A stretch of 64,000 nucleotides of DNA, taken from assembly GCF_003344045.1 (NCBI RefSeq), contig NZ_QFWX01000004.1, forward strand, positions 310,001 through 374,000, in the 5' to 3' direction. Both the position numbers and the translations under genes were made by a program. Position 1 is the stretch's first letter. The number at the start of each line of letters is the position of its first letter. Below the pieces are notes generated by a model. That model did no database searches and was not told the DNA's origin. It worked only from the letters and a program-made list of their open reading frames with translations. Positions 1 through 10,255 of the stretch are shown piece after piece. The stretch comes from Marinobacter vulgaris (GTDB lineage Bacteria; Pseudomonadota; Gammaproteobacteria; Pseudomonadales; Oleiphilaceae).

Positions 1-10
1 ATTTCTTTCC

Positions 11-3000
11 ATGAAAAGAATGCTGATCAATGCAACTCATCCCGAAGAGTTGCGCGTAGCACTGGTCGACGGCCAGCGTCTGTTCGATCTGGACATTGAA
101 TCCAGCTCCCGTGAGCAGAAGAAAGCCAACATCTACAAGGGTCGCATTACCCGGGTAGAGCCCAGTCTGGAAGCCGCCTTCGTGGACTTCGGCGCTGACC
201 GTCACGGATTCCTCCCTCTTAAGGAAATCTCCAAGGAGTATTTCAAGAAATCACCGGGTCAGATTGAAGGCAAGATCAACATCAAGGATGTTGTTGCCGA
301 AGGCCAGGAAGTGATCATACAGGTTGACAAGGAAGAGCGTGGCAACAAGGGCGCGGCCCTGACCACCTTCATTTCCCTCGCCGGCCGCTACCTGGTACTG
401 ATGCCCAACAACCCCCGTGCCGGCGGCATTTCCCGCCGCATCGAGGGTGATGAACGGGCGCAGCTGAAAGATGCCATGAGCGATGTCCAGGTACCCAAGT
501 CCATGGGCATCATCGTACGCACCGCCGGTATCGGCCGCACCACTGAAGAGCTCCAGTGGGATCTCGACTACCTGGTCCAGTTCTGGGAAGCCATTACCCA
601 GGCCGCCGGCGAGCGCAAGGCCCCATTCCTGATCCACCAGGAAAGCAACGTCATCATCCGCGCCGTGCGAGACTACCTGCGCCAGGACATCGGCGAGGTA
701 TTGATTGACGCCAGCACGGTTTACGAGGACGTGCTGAACTTTGTCCGCGCCGTGATGCCCTCGTTCGAGAACAAGATCAAGCTGTACAAGGACGAAATCC
801 CTCTGTTCAGCCGTTACCAGATCGAAGGCCAGATCGAGACCGCCTTCCAGCGGGAAGTGAAGCTGCCTTCCGGTGGCTCCATCGTTATCGATCCTACCGA
901 GGCACTGGTATCCATTGATATCAACTCGTCACGCGCCACCAAAGGGCACGACATCGAGGAAACCGCGTTTCAGACCAACCTGGAAGCGGCAGAAGAGATT
1001 GCCCGTCAACTGCGGCTGCGGGACATGGGCGGCCTGATCGTCATCGACTTTATCGACATGACCCCGGCCAAACACCAGCGGGAAGTCGAACAGAAAATGC
1101 GCGAGGCTCTGGAAATCGACCGCGCCAGGGTTCAGGTGGGCAAGATTTCCCGCTTCGGCCTTCTGGAGATGTCGAGGCAACGCCTGCGCCCTTCCCTGGG
1201 CGAAACCCGCAGTGAGGTCTGTCCGCGCTGTGAGGGCCAGGGCACCATCCGGGGTATCGAGTCCCTGGCCCTGAGCATCATGCGCCTGATCTTCGAGGAG
1301 TCTTCCAAGGAGAAGACCGGCCAGGTACGAGCCGTTGTACCGGTTGCTGTTGCCACTTTCCTGCTGAACGAAAAGCGCAAGCAGCTGGCCGATATTGAGG
1401 CCCGCCAGGAAGTGGAAGTTGTCGTGGTCCCGGCACCGCATATGGAAACACCGCACTTTGAAATCCTGCGTATGCGGGATGATGAGGCCGGTGTGGAGCA
1501 AGTATCCAGTTACCAGGTAGCCCAGGAATACAGCGAGAGAGAAGAAGAGATATTCGAGGCCCCTGCAGCCCAGCCTCCGGCTCGCGAACAAGCCGCCGTA
1601 AAAGCCATACGTCCGGTCGCTCCAGCGCCGACGCCTGCCCAGGCCCCTGCCCCTTCCCCTGAGAAAGCAGAGGAGTCACCCTCCGCCGAGCAAACTGAAA
1701 GTCTGTTCCGCAAACTCGGCCGCAAGATTGCTGATTTCTTCAGCGGTGAAGAAGTCATTGGTGAGTTGCCGGCGAATCGCGAAGAACCCGGCCGCACCGA
1801 CCGTGACGAACGCCGCACCCAGGACCGCCAGGACCGGCGCAAGTCAAGGGTAGCCAGGGACGATAGCCACGCTGGTAATCGCAGCGGGGGCGACCGTCGC
1901 CAGCCAAGTGGTAATCGCGGGGACAGTGCTCGCACCGATGACAACCGTAGCCGCAATCGCAGTGCCAACCGCACTCGGGGCGAAGAACCGGCTCGAGGCA
2001 GTCAGGCAGCGCAGGGCAGCGCGGACAAGCCAGCGGATGGCCGCAAGGATAGCAGCCGCAAGGACGGCCAGTCCCAGAACCGGGGCCAGGGACGCAATAA
2101 GCCACAGGGCCGCGACCAGAAGGATGCCCGGGAACAGAAAGATACCCGTGCGCAGACAGACAAGCACGCGGATAAGTCCGAGCCGCAGGAAAGCCCCTCT
2201 CCGAAGGCGCCTGCCGCTGACAAATCCGGCGCTGACGAGAAGCGTCGCAAACCACGGCGCAATCGCAACCGCGACGGCTCGTCCGCTGAAACACCGGCCT
2301 CCACGCCGGCGGATCGCAAGACTGCCCGCAGTGAGAAACACCAGGCAGACACCCAGCCGGAAGATCAGCCGCAAAAACAACCGGCAGCGCAACCTGCCGA
2401 AAAACCGGACATGGCAGCCGCCAACGCGGCGGGTTCTGAACCAACCGGGAAACCTGCTGAAAAGCCGGCGGAAAGTCATAGTGACGCAGTGGCTGAACCT
2501 GCGGCAGCGCCAGAGACAACTCCGGAGACGACAGCCGCGCAGCCCGAGGCGGAGCCAGCCAGCAACCCCGTGAAAACGGAGCAGGCGGAAGCCCCTGTCG
2601 AGTCACCGGTAGCGGAACAAGCGGCCAGAGACGACAAGCCGGCAGATAGTGCAGCTGAAACCGCACAGGCCGCTGCGCCAGATGTCAAAGACGTCGAGGC
2701 CGAGGATACCCAGGGCGAGGAAAAACCGAAGCGTCCCACCCGCCCTCGCAGATCCTCCGGTAGAAAACCGGCTGGCAAGAAAGCAGAGACTGCCACAGAT
2801 ACGGCCTCCGAGACGGCGACCGGACCATCGCAGGACCAGGCCACTGGGGAGCCGGCAGCTGCCCCCGGAAAACCGGGATCTGAGACTGACGTAAAATCCG
2901 AGCCGCAGACTGGAGCAAAATCCGATGATGCCTCGGAGGTGCCAGCGGCGACTCCGGAACCTGAAAAAGCCACGCCGCCTGCCAGGCAGACGTCTGCGCC

Positions 3001-3280
3001 GGCGCCCGCCGCTAAGGATGACACCAGTAAGCCGGAAGACACCGGCAAACCAGAGCAGAAGTCAGAGGCTGCCGCACAGCCTGCTGCCGCGCCGGAAGCC
3101 GAAACCGCCAAAGACGATGAAAAGGCCTCTGAAAAGGCCCAGGAGCCGGCCGCAGAACCAGAAAAGCCAACCGACCAGGTGGATGTGCCGGTTACCCCGG
3201 GCCGAGCCTACAACGATCCGAGGGAAGTCCGTAAACGTCAGCGGGCAGCCGAAGAGGCCAAACAGGCCGGGAGTAACTGA
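11..3280 (+). CDS. rne: Ribonuclease E
   Basis: Essential endoribonuclease that starts mRNA decay, matures rRNA and tRNA, and scaffolds the degradosome at the inner membrane. The start MKRMLINA and the following VALVDGQRL match the family. An S1 RNA-binding domain lies at about residues 36-120. The catalytic Mg-binding Asp residues are in VSIDINSS (about 302) and VIDFIDM (about 345), and the zinc-link CPRCEGQG is near 405. From about residue 500 to 1089 the protein is low-complexity, rich in Ala, Pro, Glu, Lys and Arg, with an Arg-rich stretch ([19 protein letters not shown]) that probably binds RNA. This is the usual disordered scaffold tail, and the total length is in the normal range (E. 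coli 1061). The promoter and the long 5' leader expected for rne lie outside the window. Confidence 0.98.
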   Translation: MKRMLINATHPEELRVALVDGQRLFDLDIESSSREQKKANIYKGRITRVEPSLEAAFVDFGADRHGFLPLKEISKEYFKKSPGQIEGKINIKDVVAEGQEVIIQVDKEERGNKGAALTTFISLAGRYLVLMPNNPRAGGISRRIEGDERAQLKDAMSDVQVPKSMGIIVRTAGIGRTTEELQWDLDYLVQFWEAITQAAGERKAPFLIHQESNVIIRAVRDYLRQDIGEVLIDASTVYEDVLNFVRAVMPSFENKIKLYKDEIPLFSRYQIEGQIETAFQREVKLPSGGSIVIDPTEALVSIDINSSRATKGHDIEETAFQTNLEAAEEIARQLRLRDMGGLIVIDFIDMTPAKHQREVEQKMREALEIDRARVQVGKISRFGLLEMSRQRLRPSLGETRSEVCPRCEGQGTIRGIESLALSIMRLIFEESSKEKTGQVRAVVPVAVATFLLNEKRKQLADIEARQEVEVVVVPAPHMETPHFEILRMRDDEAGVEQVSSYQVAQEYSEREEEIFEAPAAQPPAREQAAVKAIRPVAPAPTPAQAPAPSPEKAEESPSAEQTESLFRKLGRKIADFFSGEEVIGELPANREEPGRTDRDERRTQDRQDRRKSRVARDDSHAGNRSGGDRRQPSGNRGDSARTDDNRSRNRSANRTRGEEPARGSQAAQGSADKPADGRKDSSRKDGQSQNRGQGRNKPQGRDQKDAREQKDTRAQTDKHADKSEPQESPSPKAPAADKSGADEKRRKPRRNRNRDGSSAETPASTPADRKTARSEKHQADTQPEDQPQKQPAAQPAEKPDMAAANAAGSEPTGKPAEKPAESHSDAVAEPAAAPETTPETTAAQPEAEPASNPVKTEQAEAPVESPVAEQAARDDKPADSAAETAQAAAPDVKDVEAEDTQGEEKPKRPTRPRRSSGRKPAGKKAETATDTASETATGPSQDQATGEPAAAPGKPGSETDVKSEPQTGAKSDDASEVPAATPEPEKATPPARQTSAPAPAAKDDTSKPEDTGKPEQKSEAAAQPAAAPEAETAKDDEKASEKAQEPAAEPEKPTDQVDVPVTPGRAYNDPREVRKRQRAAEEAKQAGSN

Positions 3281-3283
3281 CGA

Positions 3284-3823
3284 ATGCTATCAGATTCGGA
3301 TATCGAAGCGCTGGAAGACATCCTCTTCGCAGAACCCTGGGGCGACGAAGCCCTGGATTTCTTCGGCTTGCACGGGGTTGTCTGCGCCAGCGTGGTAGGC
3401 CCGGCATCACTAAGCCCTGAAGACATGTTCAGGTTGGCCACCGGCGCTGATGAGGCGCCCGGAGGCCAGGTCCCGGACACGTTCCGCAATGCCGTTGAAA
3501 AACTCGCCAGGGACATGGCCCAGGCACTGGACATGGGCCAGCCACTGGAACTGCCGGAGCCGGAAGATGGTGACCCGATGAACGCACTGGAAAACTGGTG
3601 CGCGGGCTTTGTGGACACCTTCCTGGAAAATGAGGATGCCTGGCTGGAAGCCGGGGAAGAGGAAACCGCAGACCTGCTGGTGCCCATGATGACACTCTCT
3701 GGCCTGTTTGAGGACGAGGATTTCCAGAACGTTCGCAACAACCCGAAGCTGTCGAGGGACATGGCTGACGCCATTCCGGACTCACTGACGGATCTGTACC
3801 TGCTGTTCCACGCCCCGGATTAG
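3284..3823 (+). CDS. UPF0149 (YgfB/YecA-like) family protein
   Basis: Acidic 179-residue protein of the UPF0149 family, whose general role is not settled. The N-terminal part (SDSDIEALEDIL, then ALDFFGLHGVVCA) and the ENWCAGFVDTF block around residue 105 are typical of the family. The SEC-C metal-binding tail found in some YecA proteins is absent. It starts 3 bases after the rne stop codon and has no clear Shine-Dalgarno sequence, so translational coupling to rne is likely. Its last 4 bases overlap the convergent PHP gene. Confidence 0.85.
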   Translation: MLSDSDIEALEDILFAEPWGDEALDFFGLHGVVCASVVGPASLSPEDMFRLATGADEAPGGQVPDTFRNAVEKLARDMAQALDMGQPLELPEPEDGDPMNALENWCAGFVDTFLENEDAWLEAGEEETADLLVPMMTLSGLFEDEDFQNVRNNPKLSRDMADAIPDSLTDLYLLFHAPD

Positions 3824-4698
3824 ACCGCGGCGGTTACTCCAACCGGATTTCTGAAATGATGCCAGACGGGTTCAAGCCCGTCTGGCATTTTCATGATGGA
3901 CCCCAGCTCACACCAGGGAGCCCCGGGAAAGTGAAAATCGCTGCCCTGGGAAGCCAACAGGTTCTCGCGGCGGCAAAGCTCCGCGAGAAAGCCGAGATCG
4001 CCACTGGACTGGCCTGATGTCGATACCTCGATAGCCCGACCACCGGCCTGTCGAAAATCCCCGGTCAATGCCCGCAATTTGGTGGCAGTCAGTTTGTATT
4101 TTCTTGGGTGCGCCAGCACGGCTATCCCGCCTGCGCCGGTAATCCAGCATACGACTTCTTCAAGAGAAGGCCAGAACCCCTTCACATCACCCGCCTTACC
4201 GGCACCCAAGTAACGCTTGAACGCCTGTGCGGCGTCCTTGACCACACCTTCCTCCACCAGCACCCTGGCAAAATGTGGGCGGCCCGGCACATCACCACCG
4301 GCCTTGGCGGTCGCCTTCTCCACCAGGTCTTCAATTTTCAGCTTGGCAAGTTTCTCGGCAATCGTGCGAGCGCGGCGCCAACGGTTGTCATTCTGACGCG
4401 CAAGAGCAGCATTCAGCTCAGGTTCTGAGGTATCAAAATCCAGCCCGACAACATGTATGGTGTGGCTTTTCCATAGACAGGAAAGCTCGGTACCCGCGAT
4501 CAGTGAAATACCAAGGGCCTGTGCCGCAGTCTGCGCATCACCCAGGCCGGAAATGGTGTCGTGATCCGTCAGCGCGAGGTGGGTTACGCCTTTATCCCCT
4601 GCCCTTGCGATCAGTTCTTGCGGTGACAGGGCACCGTCTGAGGCGGTGCTGTGGCAGTGCAGATCAATGCAGAATTCAGCTTCTTGCGTTATAGTCAC
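3820..4698 (-). CDS. rnm: PHP-domain phosphoesterase, RNase AM (YciV/TrpH family)
   Basis: Metal-dependent phosphoesterase of 292 residues. E. coli YciV (RNase AM) removes nucleotides 5'-to-3' from rRNA precursors and also hydrolyses 3',5'-nucleoside bisphosphates. PHP metal motifs are visible: DLHCHSTASDG near residue 12, LALTDHDTISGL near 40, VLAHPRKYK near 195 and GSDFH near 253. The start is GTG at 4698, preceded by GGAAAT at suitable spacing; the nearby ATG is out of frame. The 3' end overlaps the convergent UPF0149 gene by 4 bases and carries that gene's terminator. The YciO-type neighbour common in other species is absent here. Confidence 0.88.
   Translation of the reverse strand: MTITQEAEFCIDLHCHSTASDGALSPQELIARAGDKGVTHLALTDHDTISGLGDAQTAAQALGISLIAGTELSCLWKSHTIHVVGLDFDTSEPELNAALARQNDNRWRRARTIAEKLAKLKIEDLVEKATAKAGGDVPGRPHFARVLVEEGVVKDAAQAFKRYLGAGKAGDVKGFWPSLEEVVCWITGAGGIAVLAHPRKYKLTATKLRALTGDFRQAGGRAIEVSTSGQSSGDLGFLAELCRRENLLASQGSDFHFPGAPWCELGSIMKMPDGLEPVWHHFRNPVGVTAAV
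3859..3893 (+). terminator. Intrinsic terminator inside a convergent gene
   Basis: A perfect 12-base-pair stem (ATGCCAGACGGG, loop TTCAAG, CCCGTCTGGCAT) is followed by a short T run on the plus strand, about 35 bases after the stop of the UPF0149 gene. It lies inside the 3' end of the PHP gene, where the minus strand encodes MKMPDGLEPVWHHF. It probably ends the rne-UPF0149 transcript. Confidence 0.7.
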
Positions 4699-4783
4699 AT
4701 CATTTCCGATTTCAGAATTTATTCAGTAGGGGCAGTGTATCAGCCACACACTGCCCCGTGTCAGCAAATATCCGGAGAGCGCC

Positions 4784-5083
4784 ATGTATTACGCCATTAT
4801 CAGCCAGGACGTTGAAGACAGCCTGTCATTGAGAGCCTCAGCACGCCCGGCCCATCTCGCGCGGCTCAACGCGTTGAAAGATGAAGGCCGACTGTTGGTT
4901 GCAGGCCCCCACCCCGCACTCGATACCCCGGAACCCGGTGACGCCGGATTTACCGGCAGTCTGGTGATCGCCGAGTTCGATTCCCTTGAACTGGCCCAGG
5001 CCTGGGCTGATGCGGATCCGTACGTAGAAGCCGGTGTGTACCAGCACGTCATCGTCAAACCCTTCAAGGCGGTACTCCCGTGA
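4784..5083 (+). CDS. YciI-like protein
   Basis: A 99-residue single-domain member of the YciI (dimeric alpha-beta barrel) family, starting [14 protein letters not shown]. The pattern [22 protein letters not shown], including the family His, is clear, as is the C-terminal [16 protein letters not shown] block. A Shine-Dalgarno GGAGA precedes the ATG. YciI proteins are small cytoplasmic proteins of mostly unknown function, and some related proteins act as dehydrochlorinases. It stands between the divergent PHP gene and the SH3 gene. Confidence 0.9.
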   Translation: MYYAIISQDVEDSLSLRASARPAHLARLNALKDEGRLLVAGPHPALDTPEPGDAGFTGSLVIAEFDSLELAQAWADADPYVEAGVYQHVIVKPFKAVLP

Positions 5084-5207
5084 CCCCTCCCCCGGTACCG
5101 GTACCGGTATCGCTCTGTATGAGTTTTTTGTAATGAACGCTATCTTGTATGACCCGGCATCTGTGACAAAATTGCGGCTCAAATCGCTGCATCAGGGAAT
5201 AACACCA

Positions 5208-5879
5208 GTGACGCCTTTACGACTGTTTATCTGCTTTATTGTGCTGATGGTTGCCGCCGCCTCCGCGCACGCAAAAACTGTCTACGTCGACGATACGCTT
5301 TTCGCTCCCATCCGCAGCGGACAAGGAACCCAATACCGTATTCTCCACTCCGGGGTTCGAAGTGGAACTGCCCTGGAGCTCCTGGAAACGTCGGAATCCG
5401 GCTACAGCCGCGTACGCACACCCGACGGCATCGAAGGCTGGATAGTCAGCCGGTACATTACCGAGACTCCGATTGCCAGGCAGCGCCTTGAACAGACCAA
5501 TCGGCAGCTGGAACAGGCGCGTAACGAGCTGGGCGAACTCAAAACGCAGTTGCAGGAAGTCACCAGCGAACGGAACGAGTTGAGGAGCTCCGAGGAAACC
5601 CTTCAGGCCCGCGCCGGGCGTCTCAGCGAAGAGCTCAGTGACATCAAGGAAGTGGCTGCAGATTCAATCAATCTTGACCGTCGCAATGTCGAACTTCGCG
5701 AAGAAAACCAGAAACTCCGTAATGAGCTGGAAGTGCTGACCGCGGAAAAAGAACGACTGGAAGCCAAGAAAGAGTCGGACTTCATGTTGCTTGGCGCGGC
5801 TCTGGTGTTACTGGGCGTGATTCTCGCGCTGGTAATCCCTCTTCTGAAGCCAAGCCGGAAAAACGACAACTGGGCATAA
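5208..5879 (+). CDS. Membrane-anchored SH3-domain protein (YgiM/TIGR04211 type)
   Basis: Starts at GTG 5208, which has AGGGAA 8 bases upstream; the reading frame is open further upstream but shows no protein character there. A signal peptide (ICFIVLMVAAASAHA) is followed by a bacterial SH3 domain (VDDTLFAPIRSGQGTQYRIL to GWIVSRYI), a coiled coil of about 100 residues, and a C-terminal transmembrane helix (LLGAALVLLGVILALVIPLL) ending in basic residues. This layout matches E. coli YgiM, a presumed periplasmic envelope protein. About 223 residues. The exact role is unknown. Confidence 0.85.
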   Translation: MTPLRLFICFIVLMVAAASAHAKTVYVDDTLFAPIRSGQGTQYRILHSGVRSGTALELLETSESGYSRVRTPDGIEGWIVSRYITETPIARQRLEQTNRQLEQARNELGELKTQLQEVTSERNELRSSEETLQARAGRLSEELSDIKEVAADSINLDRRNVELREENQKLRNELEVLTAEKERLEAKKESDFMLLGAALVLLGVILALVIPLLKPSRKNDNWA

Positions 5880-5931
5880 TCGCAACCGGCTGACTATGAT
5901 TAGAGCAGGCTAGCAATCGTGGGGTTCCGGT

Positions 5932-6234
5932 ATGTCGGAGTTTATGAAGAACTACTCAGAAAAGCGCGATTTCCATCGAATGACGATGAATTCGGAAATC
6001 GAACTCACCGACAGCCACGGCGTGGCCTTTCCAGGCGTCTGCAGGGACCTCAGCGGTACTGGCATGCAACTCTTTGTCGAGAGGGCATTTTCTGAAGGGG
6101 ACGAGATTCATACTCTGTTACCATCCACCAGCGAACAGTTTCCGCCGTTCGAGACAGTTTGTCGGGTGATGCGCTGCGAACCCGAAGGCGAAGGATTTCT
6201 GCTGGGGATGGAGATCGTGGAGGTTAAACGCTGA
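5932..6234 (+). CDS. PilZ-domain protein, probable c-di-GMP binder
   Basis: A 100-residue protein that is essentially one PilZ domain. Both c-di-GMP contact motifs are present: the Arg-rich loop EKRDFHRM near residue 10 (RxxxR) and DLSGTGMQL near residue 41 (D/NxSxxG). It therefore probably senses c-di-GMP and passes the signal to a partner, but nothing nearby identifies that partner. Convergent with rraA, from which it is separated by a long inverted repeat. Confidence 0.88.
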   Translation: MSEFMKNYSEKRDFHRMTMNSEIELTDSHGVAFPGVCRDLSGTGMQLFVERAFSEGDEIHTLLPSTSEQFPPFETVCRVMRCEPEGEGFLLGMEIVEVKR

Positions 6235-6240
6235 TCGGGG

Positions 6241-6299
6241 GCGTCATGCTGGCAGGGCCAGGAGCCGCAGAGGGCAACCGGCCCTGCCAGCATCGACGC
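6241..6299. terminator. Long inverted repeat between convergent genes
   Basis: A 14-base perfect repeat (ATGCTGGCAGGGCC / GGCCCTGCCAGCAT) is extended by GCGTC/GACGC with one bulged base, giving about 19 base pairs around a 20-base loop. It sits exactly between the stops of the PilZ gene and rraA, so a bidirectional terminator or mRNA 3'-end stabiliser is likely. There is no T run on either side, so it is not a classical intrinsic terminator. Confidence 0.55.
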
Positions 6300-6300
6300 T

Positions 6301-6783
6301 TCAATCAGTCTTGAGCGGCTTCTCGGATACGATAATACCGTTGTTGTCAGCATAGACATAATGGCCAGGGTGAAAGGTCACGCCACCAAATGTCACGGCC
6401 ACGTTCAGATCACCAACGCCCCGTTTTTCGGTTTTACGCGGATGCGTGCCCAGAGCCTGGACGCCCAGCGAGGTTTTGGCGATCACATCCACATCTCTTA
6501 TGCAGCCGTAGATGACCAGACCGGCCCATCCGTTGTCAGCCGCTTTTTCCGCCAGCATGTCGCCCAATAGCGCCGCTCTTTTGGAACCACCGCCATCAAC
6601 GACCATCACCCGGCCATTTCCGGGCAGAGCAACCTGCTCCTTGACGATGGAGTTATCCTCGAAACACTTGACCGTCACAATCTCGCCACCGAATGCATCC
6701 ACAGCACCAAAGTTGCGAAATCCCGGCTCTACCACAAGCACTTCCGGATAATCATCACATAGATCAGGGGTTACGATAGGCAC
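6301..6783 (-). CDS. rraA: Ribonuclease E inhibitor RraA
   Basis: A 160-residue RraA-fold protein that binds RNase E and lowers its activity, so changing global mRNA turnover. Family signatures are present: [10 protein letters not shown] at the N-terminus, [18 protein letters not shown] in the middle, [12 protein letters not shown] near residue 100, and [20 protein letters not shown] near the C-terminus. Some RraA-like proteins are aldolases, but the close match to the short gammaproteobacterial form favours the RNase E role. It starts 27 bases after the ppsA stop on the same strand, so co-transcription with ppsA is likely. Confidence 0.93.
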   Translation of the reverse strand: MPIVTPDLCDDYPEVLVVEPGFRNFGAVDAFGGEIVTVKCFEDNSIVKEQVALPGNGRVMVVDGGGSKRAALLGDMLAEKAADNGWAGLVIYGCIRDVDVIAKTSLGVQALGTHPRKTEKRGVGDLNVAVTFGGVTFHPGHYVYADNNGIIVSEKPLKTD

Positions 6784-6810
6784 GCTTGCGCTCTCCTTTT
6801 CTCGAAATGG

Positions 6811-9183
6811 TCAGTCAATCTTCTCGTCAGCAAGGAAAAACCAGGTATCCAGAACCGAATCCGGGTTCAGAGAAACAGAATCGATACCCTGATCCATCAG
6901 CCACTTGGCAAGGTCCGGATGATCCGACGGCCCCTGTCCACAGATACCAATGTATTTATTGGCCTTTCTGCAGGCCTGGATCGCACTTGCAAGCAGCGCC
7001 TTGACGGCGTCGTTACGTTCATCAAAAAGGTGCGCGATGATACCCGAGTCCCTGTCCAGCCCCAGTGTCAGCTGGGTAAGATCGTTCGAACCGATGGAGA
7101 AGCCGTCAAAATGCTCGAGGAACTGATCCGCCAGCAGGGCGTTGGCCGGGAGCTCACACATCATGATGACCCTTAGCCCATTCTCCCCGCGCTTCAGGCC
7201 GTTCTCGGCAAGCAGATTGACAACCTGCTCTGCCTCACCCACGGTCCGTACGAAAGGCACCATCACTTCCACATTGGTGAATCCCATCTCATTACGAACT
7301 TTCTTCAGGGCACGACATTCAAGCTCGAAGCAATCACGGAAGGTTTCCGAGATATAGCGGGAGGCGCCACGGAAACCCAGCATCGGGTTTTCCTCGTCCG
7401 GCTCGTACAGGGTGCCACCGATCAGGTTGGCGTATTCGTTGGATTTGAAGTCCGAGAGACGAACAATCACTTTTTTAGGAGCGAAAGCCGCTGCCAGGGT
7501 GGAAATGCCTTCCACCAGCTTGTCGACATAGAAGTCAACCGGAGAGCTGTATCCTGAAATCCGTTTTTCCACTGTCTGGCGGATATCCCGCGGCAGGCCG
7601 TCGAAATTCAGCAGTGCCTTGGGATGCACGCCAATCATACGGTTGATGATAAACTCGAGGCGCGCCAGGCCAACGCCCTCATTGGGCAGTGACTGGAAGT
7701 CGAACGCCCGGTCCGGATTACCCACGTTCATCATGATCTTGAACGGAATATTGGGCATGGAATCGACGGTGTTCTCTTTCAGCTCAAAGTCGAGGCTACC
7801 TTCATAGATCAAGCCGGTGTCGCCTTCTGCGCAGGACACCGTCACTTCCTGACCGTCGTTCAGTACTTCCGTGGCATCACCACAACCAACCACTGCCGGT
7901 ATGCCCAGTTCACGGGCAATGATGGCTGCGTGGCAGGTGCGCCCGCCACGATCAGTGACGATCGCGGAGGCCCGCTTCATCACCGGCTCCCAGTCGGGGT
8001 CAGTCATGTCGGTTACCAGCACATCGCCTGCCTGTACCCGGTCCATCTCCTTGATACTGGTGATGATCTTGACCGGGCCGCTGCCAATCTTATGGCCGAT
8101 GCTGCGGCCTTCCACCAGAACCGTGCCGGTCTCATTCAGCAGATAGCGCTCCATCACATTGGCGGAAGCACGGCTCTTGACTGTTTCCGGGCGGGCCTGG
8201 ACGATGTAGATCAGGCCGTCATCACCGTCTTTTGCCCACTCGATGTCCATCGGGCGCTGGTAGTGCTTTTCAATGATCATCGCCTGCTTGGCCAGCTCTT
8301 CCACCTCCGCATCGGTAATACAGAAGCGGTTGCGATCATCCTGCTCCACCTTGACGGTTTCCACATACTGCCCGGCCGATGGATCAGTATGGTGGACCAT
8401 CTTGATGGCCTTGCTACCCAGGTTACGACGCAGAACCGCTGGCCGTCCGGCCTCAAGAGTAGGCTTGTGAACATAAAACTCATCGGGGTTCACAGCACCC
8501 TGAACCACGGTTTCGCCGAGGCCATAGGAGCCGGTAATAAACACCACATCCCGAAAACCGGATTCGGTATCGAGGGTAAACATCACGCCACTGGCCGCCG
8601 TTTCGCTGCGGACCATCTTCTGGATCCCCGCGGACAGGGCAACCTGCTTGTGATCAAAGCCGTGATGAACACGGTAGGAAATGGCACGGTCATTGAACAG
8701 CGAGGCGAAGACCTCCTTCACCGAAGTCCGGATCTGCTCCAGGCCCACCACGTTAAGGAACGTCTCCTGCTGGCCGGCAAATGAGGCGTCTGGAAGATCT
8801 TCGGCTGTTGCGGAGGAGCGCACCGCTACTGCCATCTTGTCATTACCCCCACGCAACTGGGCGTAGGCCTCTTCCAGTGGTTTCTCCAATGCCTCGGGAA
8901 AGGGTGTATCGAGAATCCACTGACGGATCCGCGATCCCACCCGTGCAAGCTCGTTGACGTCGTTGATGTCCAGAGCGTCGAGCGCATCATCGATCTTTTC
9001 CCGCAGGCCGTCTTTGGCGAGAAACTCACGATACGCATGAGCGGTGGTGGCAAAGCCGCCGGGCACGGTAACACCTGCATTGGCGAGATTACTGATCATT
9101 TCCCCGAGGGAGGCATTCTTTCCCCCGACCCTGTCAACGTCTGACATTCCCAGGTGATCAAACCAGATAATGTAATCTTCCAA
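6811..9183 (-). CDS. ppsA: Phosphoenolpyruvate synthase
   Basis: Makes phosphoenolpyruvate from pyruvate and ATP in gluconeogenesis. The frame is open upstream, but the protein must start at TTG 9183: AAGGGAGA lies just before it, the product begins (M)[15 protein letters not shown], and the length becomes 790 residues (E. coli 792). The N-terminal ATP-binding domain has [11 protein letters not shown]. The swivelling phosphohistidine is in [18 protein letters not shown] (about 420). The C-terminal TIM-barrel domain contains the catalytic-Cys motif [10 protein letters not shown]. It is divergent from ppsR, its regulator, and is followed by rraA. Confidence 0.96.
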   Translation of the reverse strand: MEDYIIWFDHLGMSDVDRVGGKNASLGEMISNLANAGVTVPGGFATTAHAYREFLAKDGLREKIDDALDALDINDVNELARVGSRIRQWILDTPFPEALEKPLEEAYAQLRGGNDKMAVAVRSSATAEDLPDASFAGQQETFLNVVGLEQIRTSVKEVFASLFNDRAISYRVHHGFDHKQVALSAGIQKMVRSETAASGVMFTLDTESGFRDVVFITGSYGLGETVVQGAVNPDEFYVHKPTLEAGRPAVLRRNLGSKAIKMVHHTDPSAGQYVETVKVEQDDRNRFCITDAEVEELAKQAMIIEKHYQRPMDIEWAKDGDDGLIYIVQARPETVKSRASANVMERYLLNETGTVLVEGRSIGHKIGSGPVKIITSIKEMDRVQAGDVLVTDMTDPDWEPVMKRASAIVTDRGGRTCHAAIIARELGIPAVVGCGDATEVLNDGQEVTVSCAEGDTGLIYEGSLDFELKENTVDSMPNIPFKIMMNVGNPDRAFDFQSLPNEGVGLARLEFIINRMIGVHPKALLNFDGLPRDIRQTVEKRISGYSSPVDFYVDKLVEGISTLAAAFAPKKVIVRLSDFKSNEYANLIGGTLYEPDEENPMLGFRGASRYISETFRDCFELECRALKKVRNEMGFTNVEVMVPFVRTVGEAEQVVNLLAENGLKRGENGLRVIMMCELPANALLADQFLEHFDGFSIGSNDLTQLTLGLDRDSGIIAHLFDERNDAVKALLASAIQACRKANKYIGICGQGPSDHPDLAKWLMDQGIDSVSLNPDSVLDTWFFLADEKID

Positions 9184-9367
9184 AGCGTGTCTCCCTTGAT
9201 TCGTTGAAGCAAAGAGCGAAACCGGAACGGTAGAGGCCTCCACACGTGACCCTGACCCTGCAATTCCTGCATTCTCCGCTGCGGGCTCTCGAACTCGGCG
9301 TGTATGATACTGTAACCTGTGGGAATTACCTAGGGAACCCGCCAAATACGGAGCCGGAAAAAACACC

Positions 9368-10183
9368 ATGAAACGAACTGCTTTCTTTCTATCCGACGGC
9401 ACCGGGCTGACCGCCGAGGCTCTGGGGCACAGCCTGCTGGCACAGTTCGAGAAAATCGATTTCGAGCGCATTACCGTGCCATATATTGATGACGCTGACA
9501 AAGCGCGGGAAATGGTAAAGCGCATCAATAAGGCAGCAGAGGTGGACGGGACACGTCCGCTGGTCTTTGACACCATCGTAGACCGTGATATCCGGGATCT
9601 CATATCCGGTGCCGACGGCTTCATGGTGGATATCTTCGGCACCTTTCTGAGCCCTCTTGAGCAGGAGCTGCAGTCATCGTCGTCGTATACGGTTGGCAAA
9701 TCCCACGCTATCAACAACGAGGGCAGTTACGAACGGCGCATCCACGCCGTCAACTTCGCACTGGATAACGACGACGGCGCTCGCACCCGTCACTATAACG
9801 AGGCCGACCTGATTCTGGTGGGCGCTTCCCGCAGCGGCAAAACGCCAACCTGTCTGTACCTGGCACTTCAGTATGGCGTCAAGGCGGCCAACTACCCCAT
9901 TACCGAAGAAGACCTGGATGATCAGAAAATGCCGGCTGCCCTGCGCAGCCATAAGGAAAAAATCTTTGGGCTGACCATTGATCCCGAGCGACTGGCGACG
10001 ATTCGCAATGAGCGCAAACCGAATTCACGGTACTCATCGCTAAAACAATGCATGCATGAAATTGAAGAGATTGAGTTGATGTATCGCCGGGAACGCATTC
10101 CCTTCCTCAACACCACCGCTTACTCAGTGGAAGAAATTTCGACACGCATCATGGTGACCACCGGGCTCAAGCGCAACCGTTAA
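9368..10183 (+). CDS. ppsR: PEP synthase regulatory protein (kinase/pyrophosphorylase)
   Basis: A 271-residue DUF299 bifunctional regulator. It inactivates PEP synthase by ADP-dependent phosphorylation of a Thr next to the catalytic His, and reactivates it by phosphate-dependent removal. Visible are [15 protein letters not shown] at the N-terminus and the P-loop-like [17 protein letters not shown] near residue 150, with the C-terminal [11 protein letters not shown]. It is divergent from ppsA, with 184 bases between the two starts. The intergenic region has a weak -10-like TATGAT at 9303-9308 but no convincing -35. Confidence 0.95.
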   Translation: MKRTAFFLSDGTGLTAEALGHSLLAQFEKIDFERITVPYIDDADKAREMVKRINKAAEVDGTRPLVFDTIVDRDIRDLISGADGFMVDIFGTFLSPLEQELQSSSSYTVGKSHAINNEGSYERRIHAVNFALDNDDGARTRHYNEADLILVGASRSGKTPTCLYLALQYGVKAANYPITEEDLDDQKMPAALRSHKEKIFGLTIDPERLATIRNERKPNSRYSSLKQCMHEIEEIELMYRRERIPFLNTTAYSVEEISTRIMVTTGLKRNR

Positions 10184-10198
10184 CCCTGATAGCAAAAA

Positions 10199-10238
10199 AA
10201 GGCCGGCGCGCCCTCTTACTTCGGGGCATGCCGGCCTT
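10199..10238. terminator. Bidirectional intrinsic terminator
   Basis: AAGGCCGGC at 10199-10207 pairs with GCCGGCCTT at 10230-10238, with further inner G-C pairing. On the minus strand the stem is followed by seven T's, a strong terminator for the M16 peptidase transcript if it reads this far. On the plus strand a weaker T-rich tail follows ppsR. Confidence 0.8.
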
Positions 10239-10255
10239 CTGTCATGCCATGAGAA

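Noticed and set aside
1510..3111. Long antisense open frames opposite the 3' half of rne
   Set aside because: They arise from the GC-rich, Ala/Pro/Glu-coding low-complexity region and look like shadow frames: no Shine-Dalgarno sequence, no recognisable domains, skewed composition.
5034..5207. Upstream extension of the SH3 protein
   Set aside because: It overlaps the yciI gene and would bury the signal peptide; GTG 5208 has a good ribosome-binding site.
9184..9717. N-terminal extension of ppsA
   Set aside because: The open frame runs about 178 codons upstream of TTG 9183 through the intergenic region and into ppsR, but this part has no family similarity, and the length fits PpsA only from the TTG.
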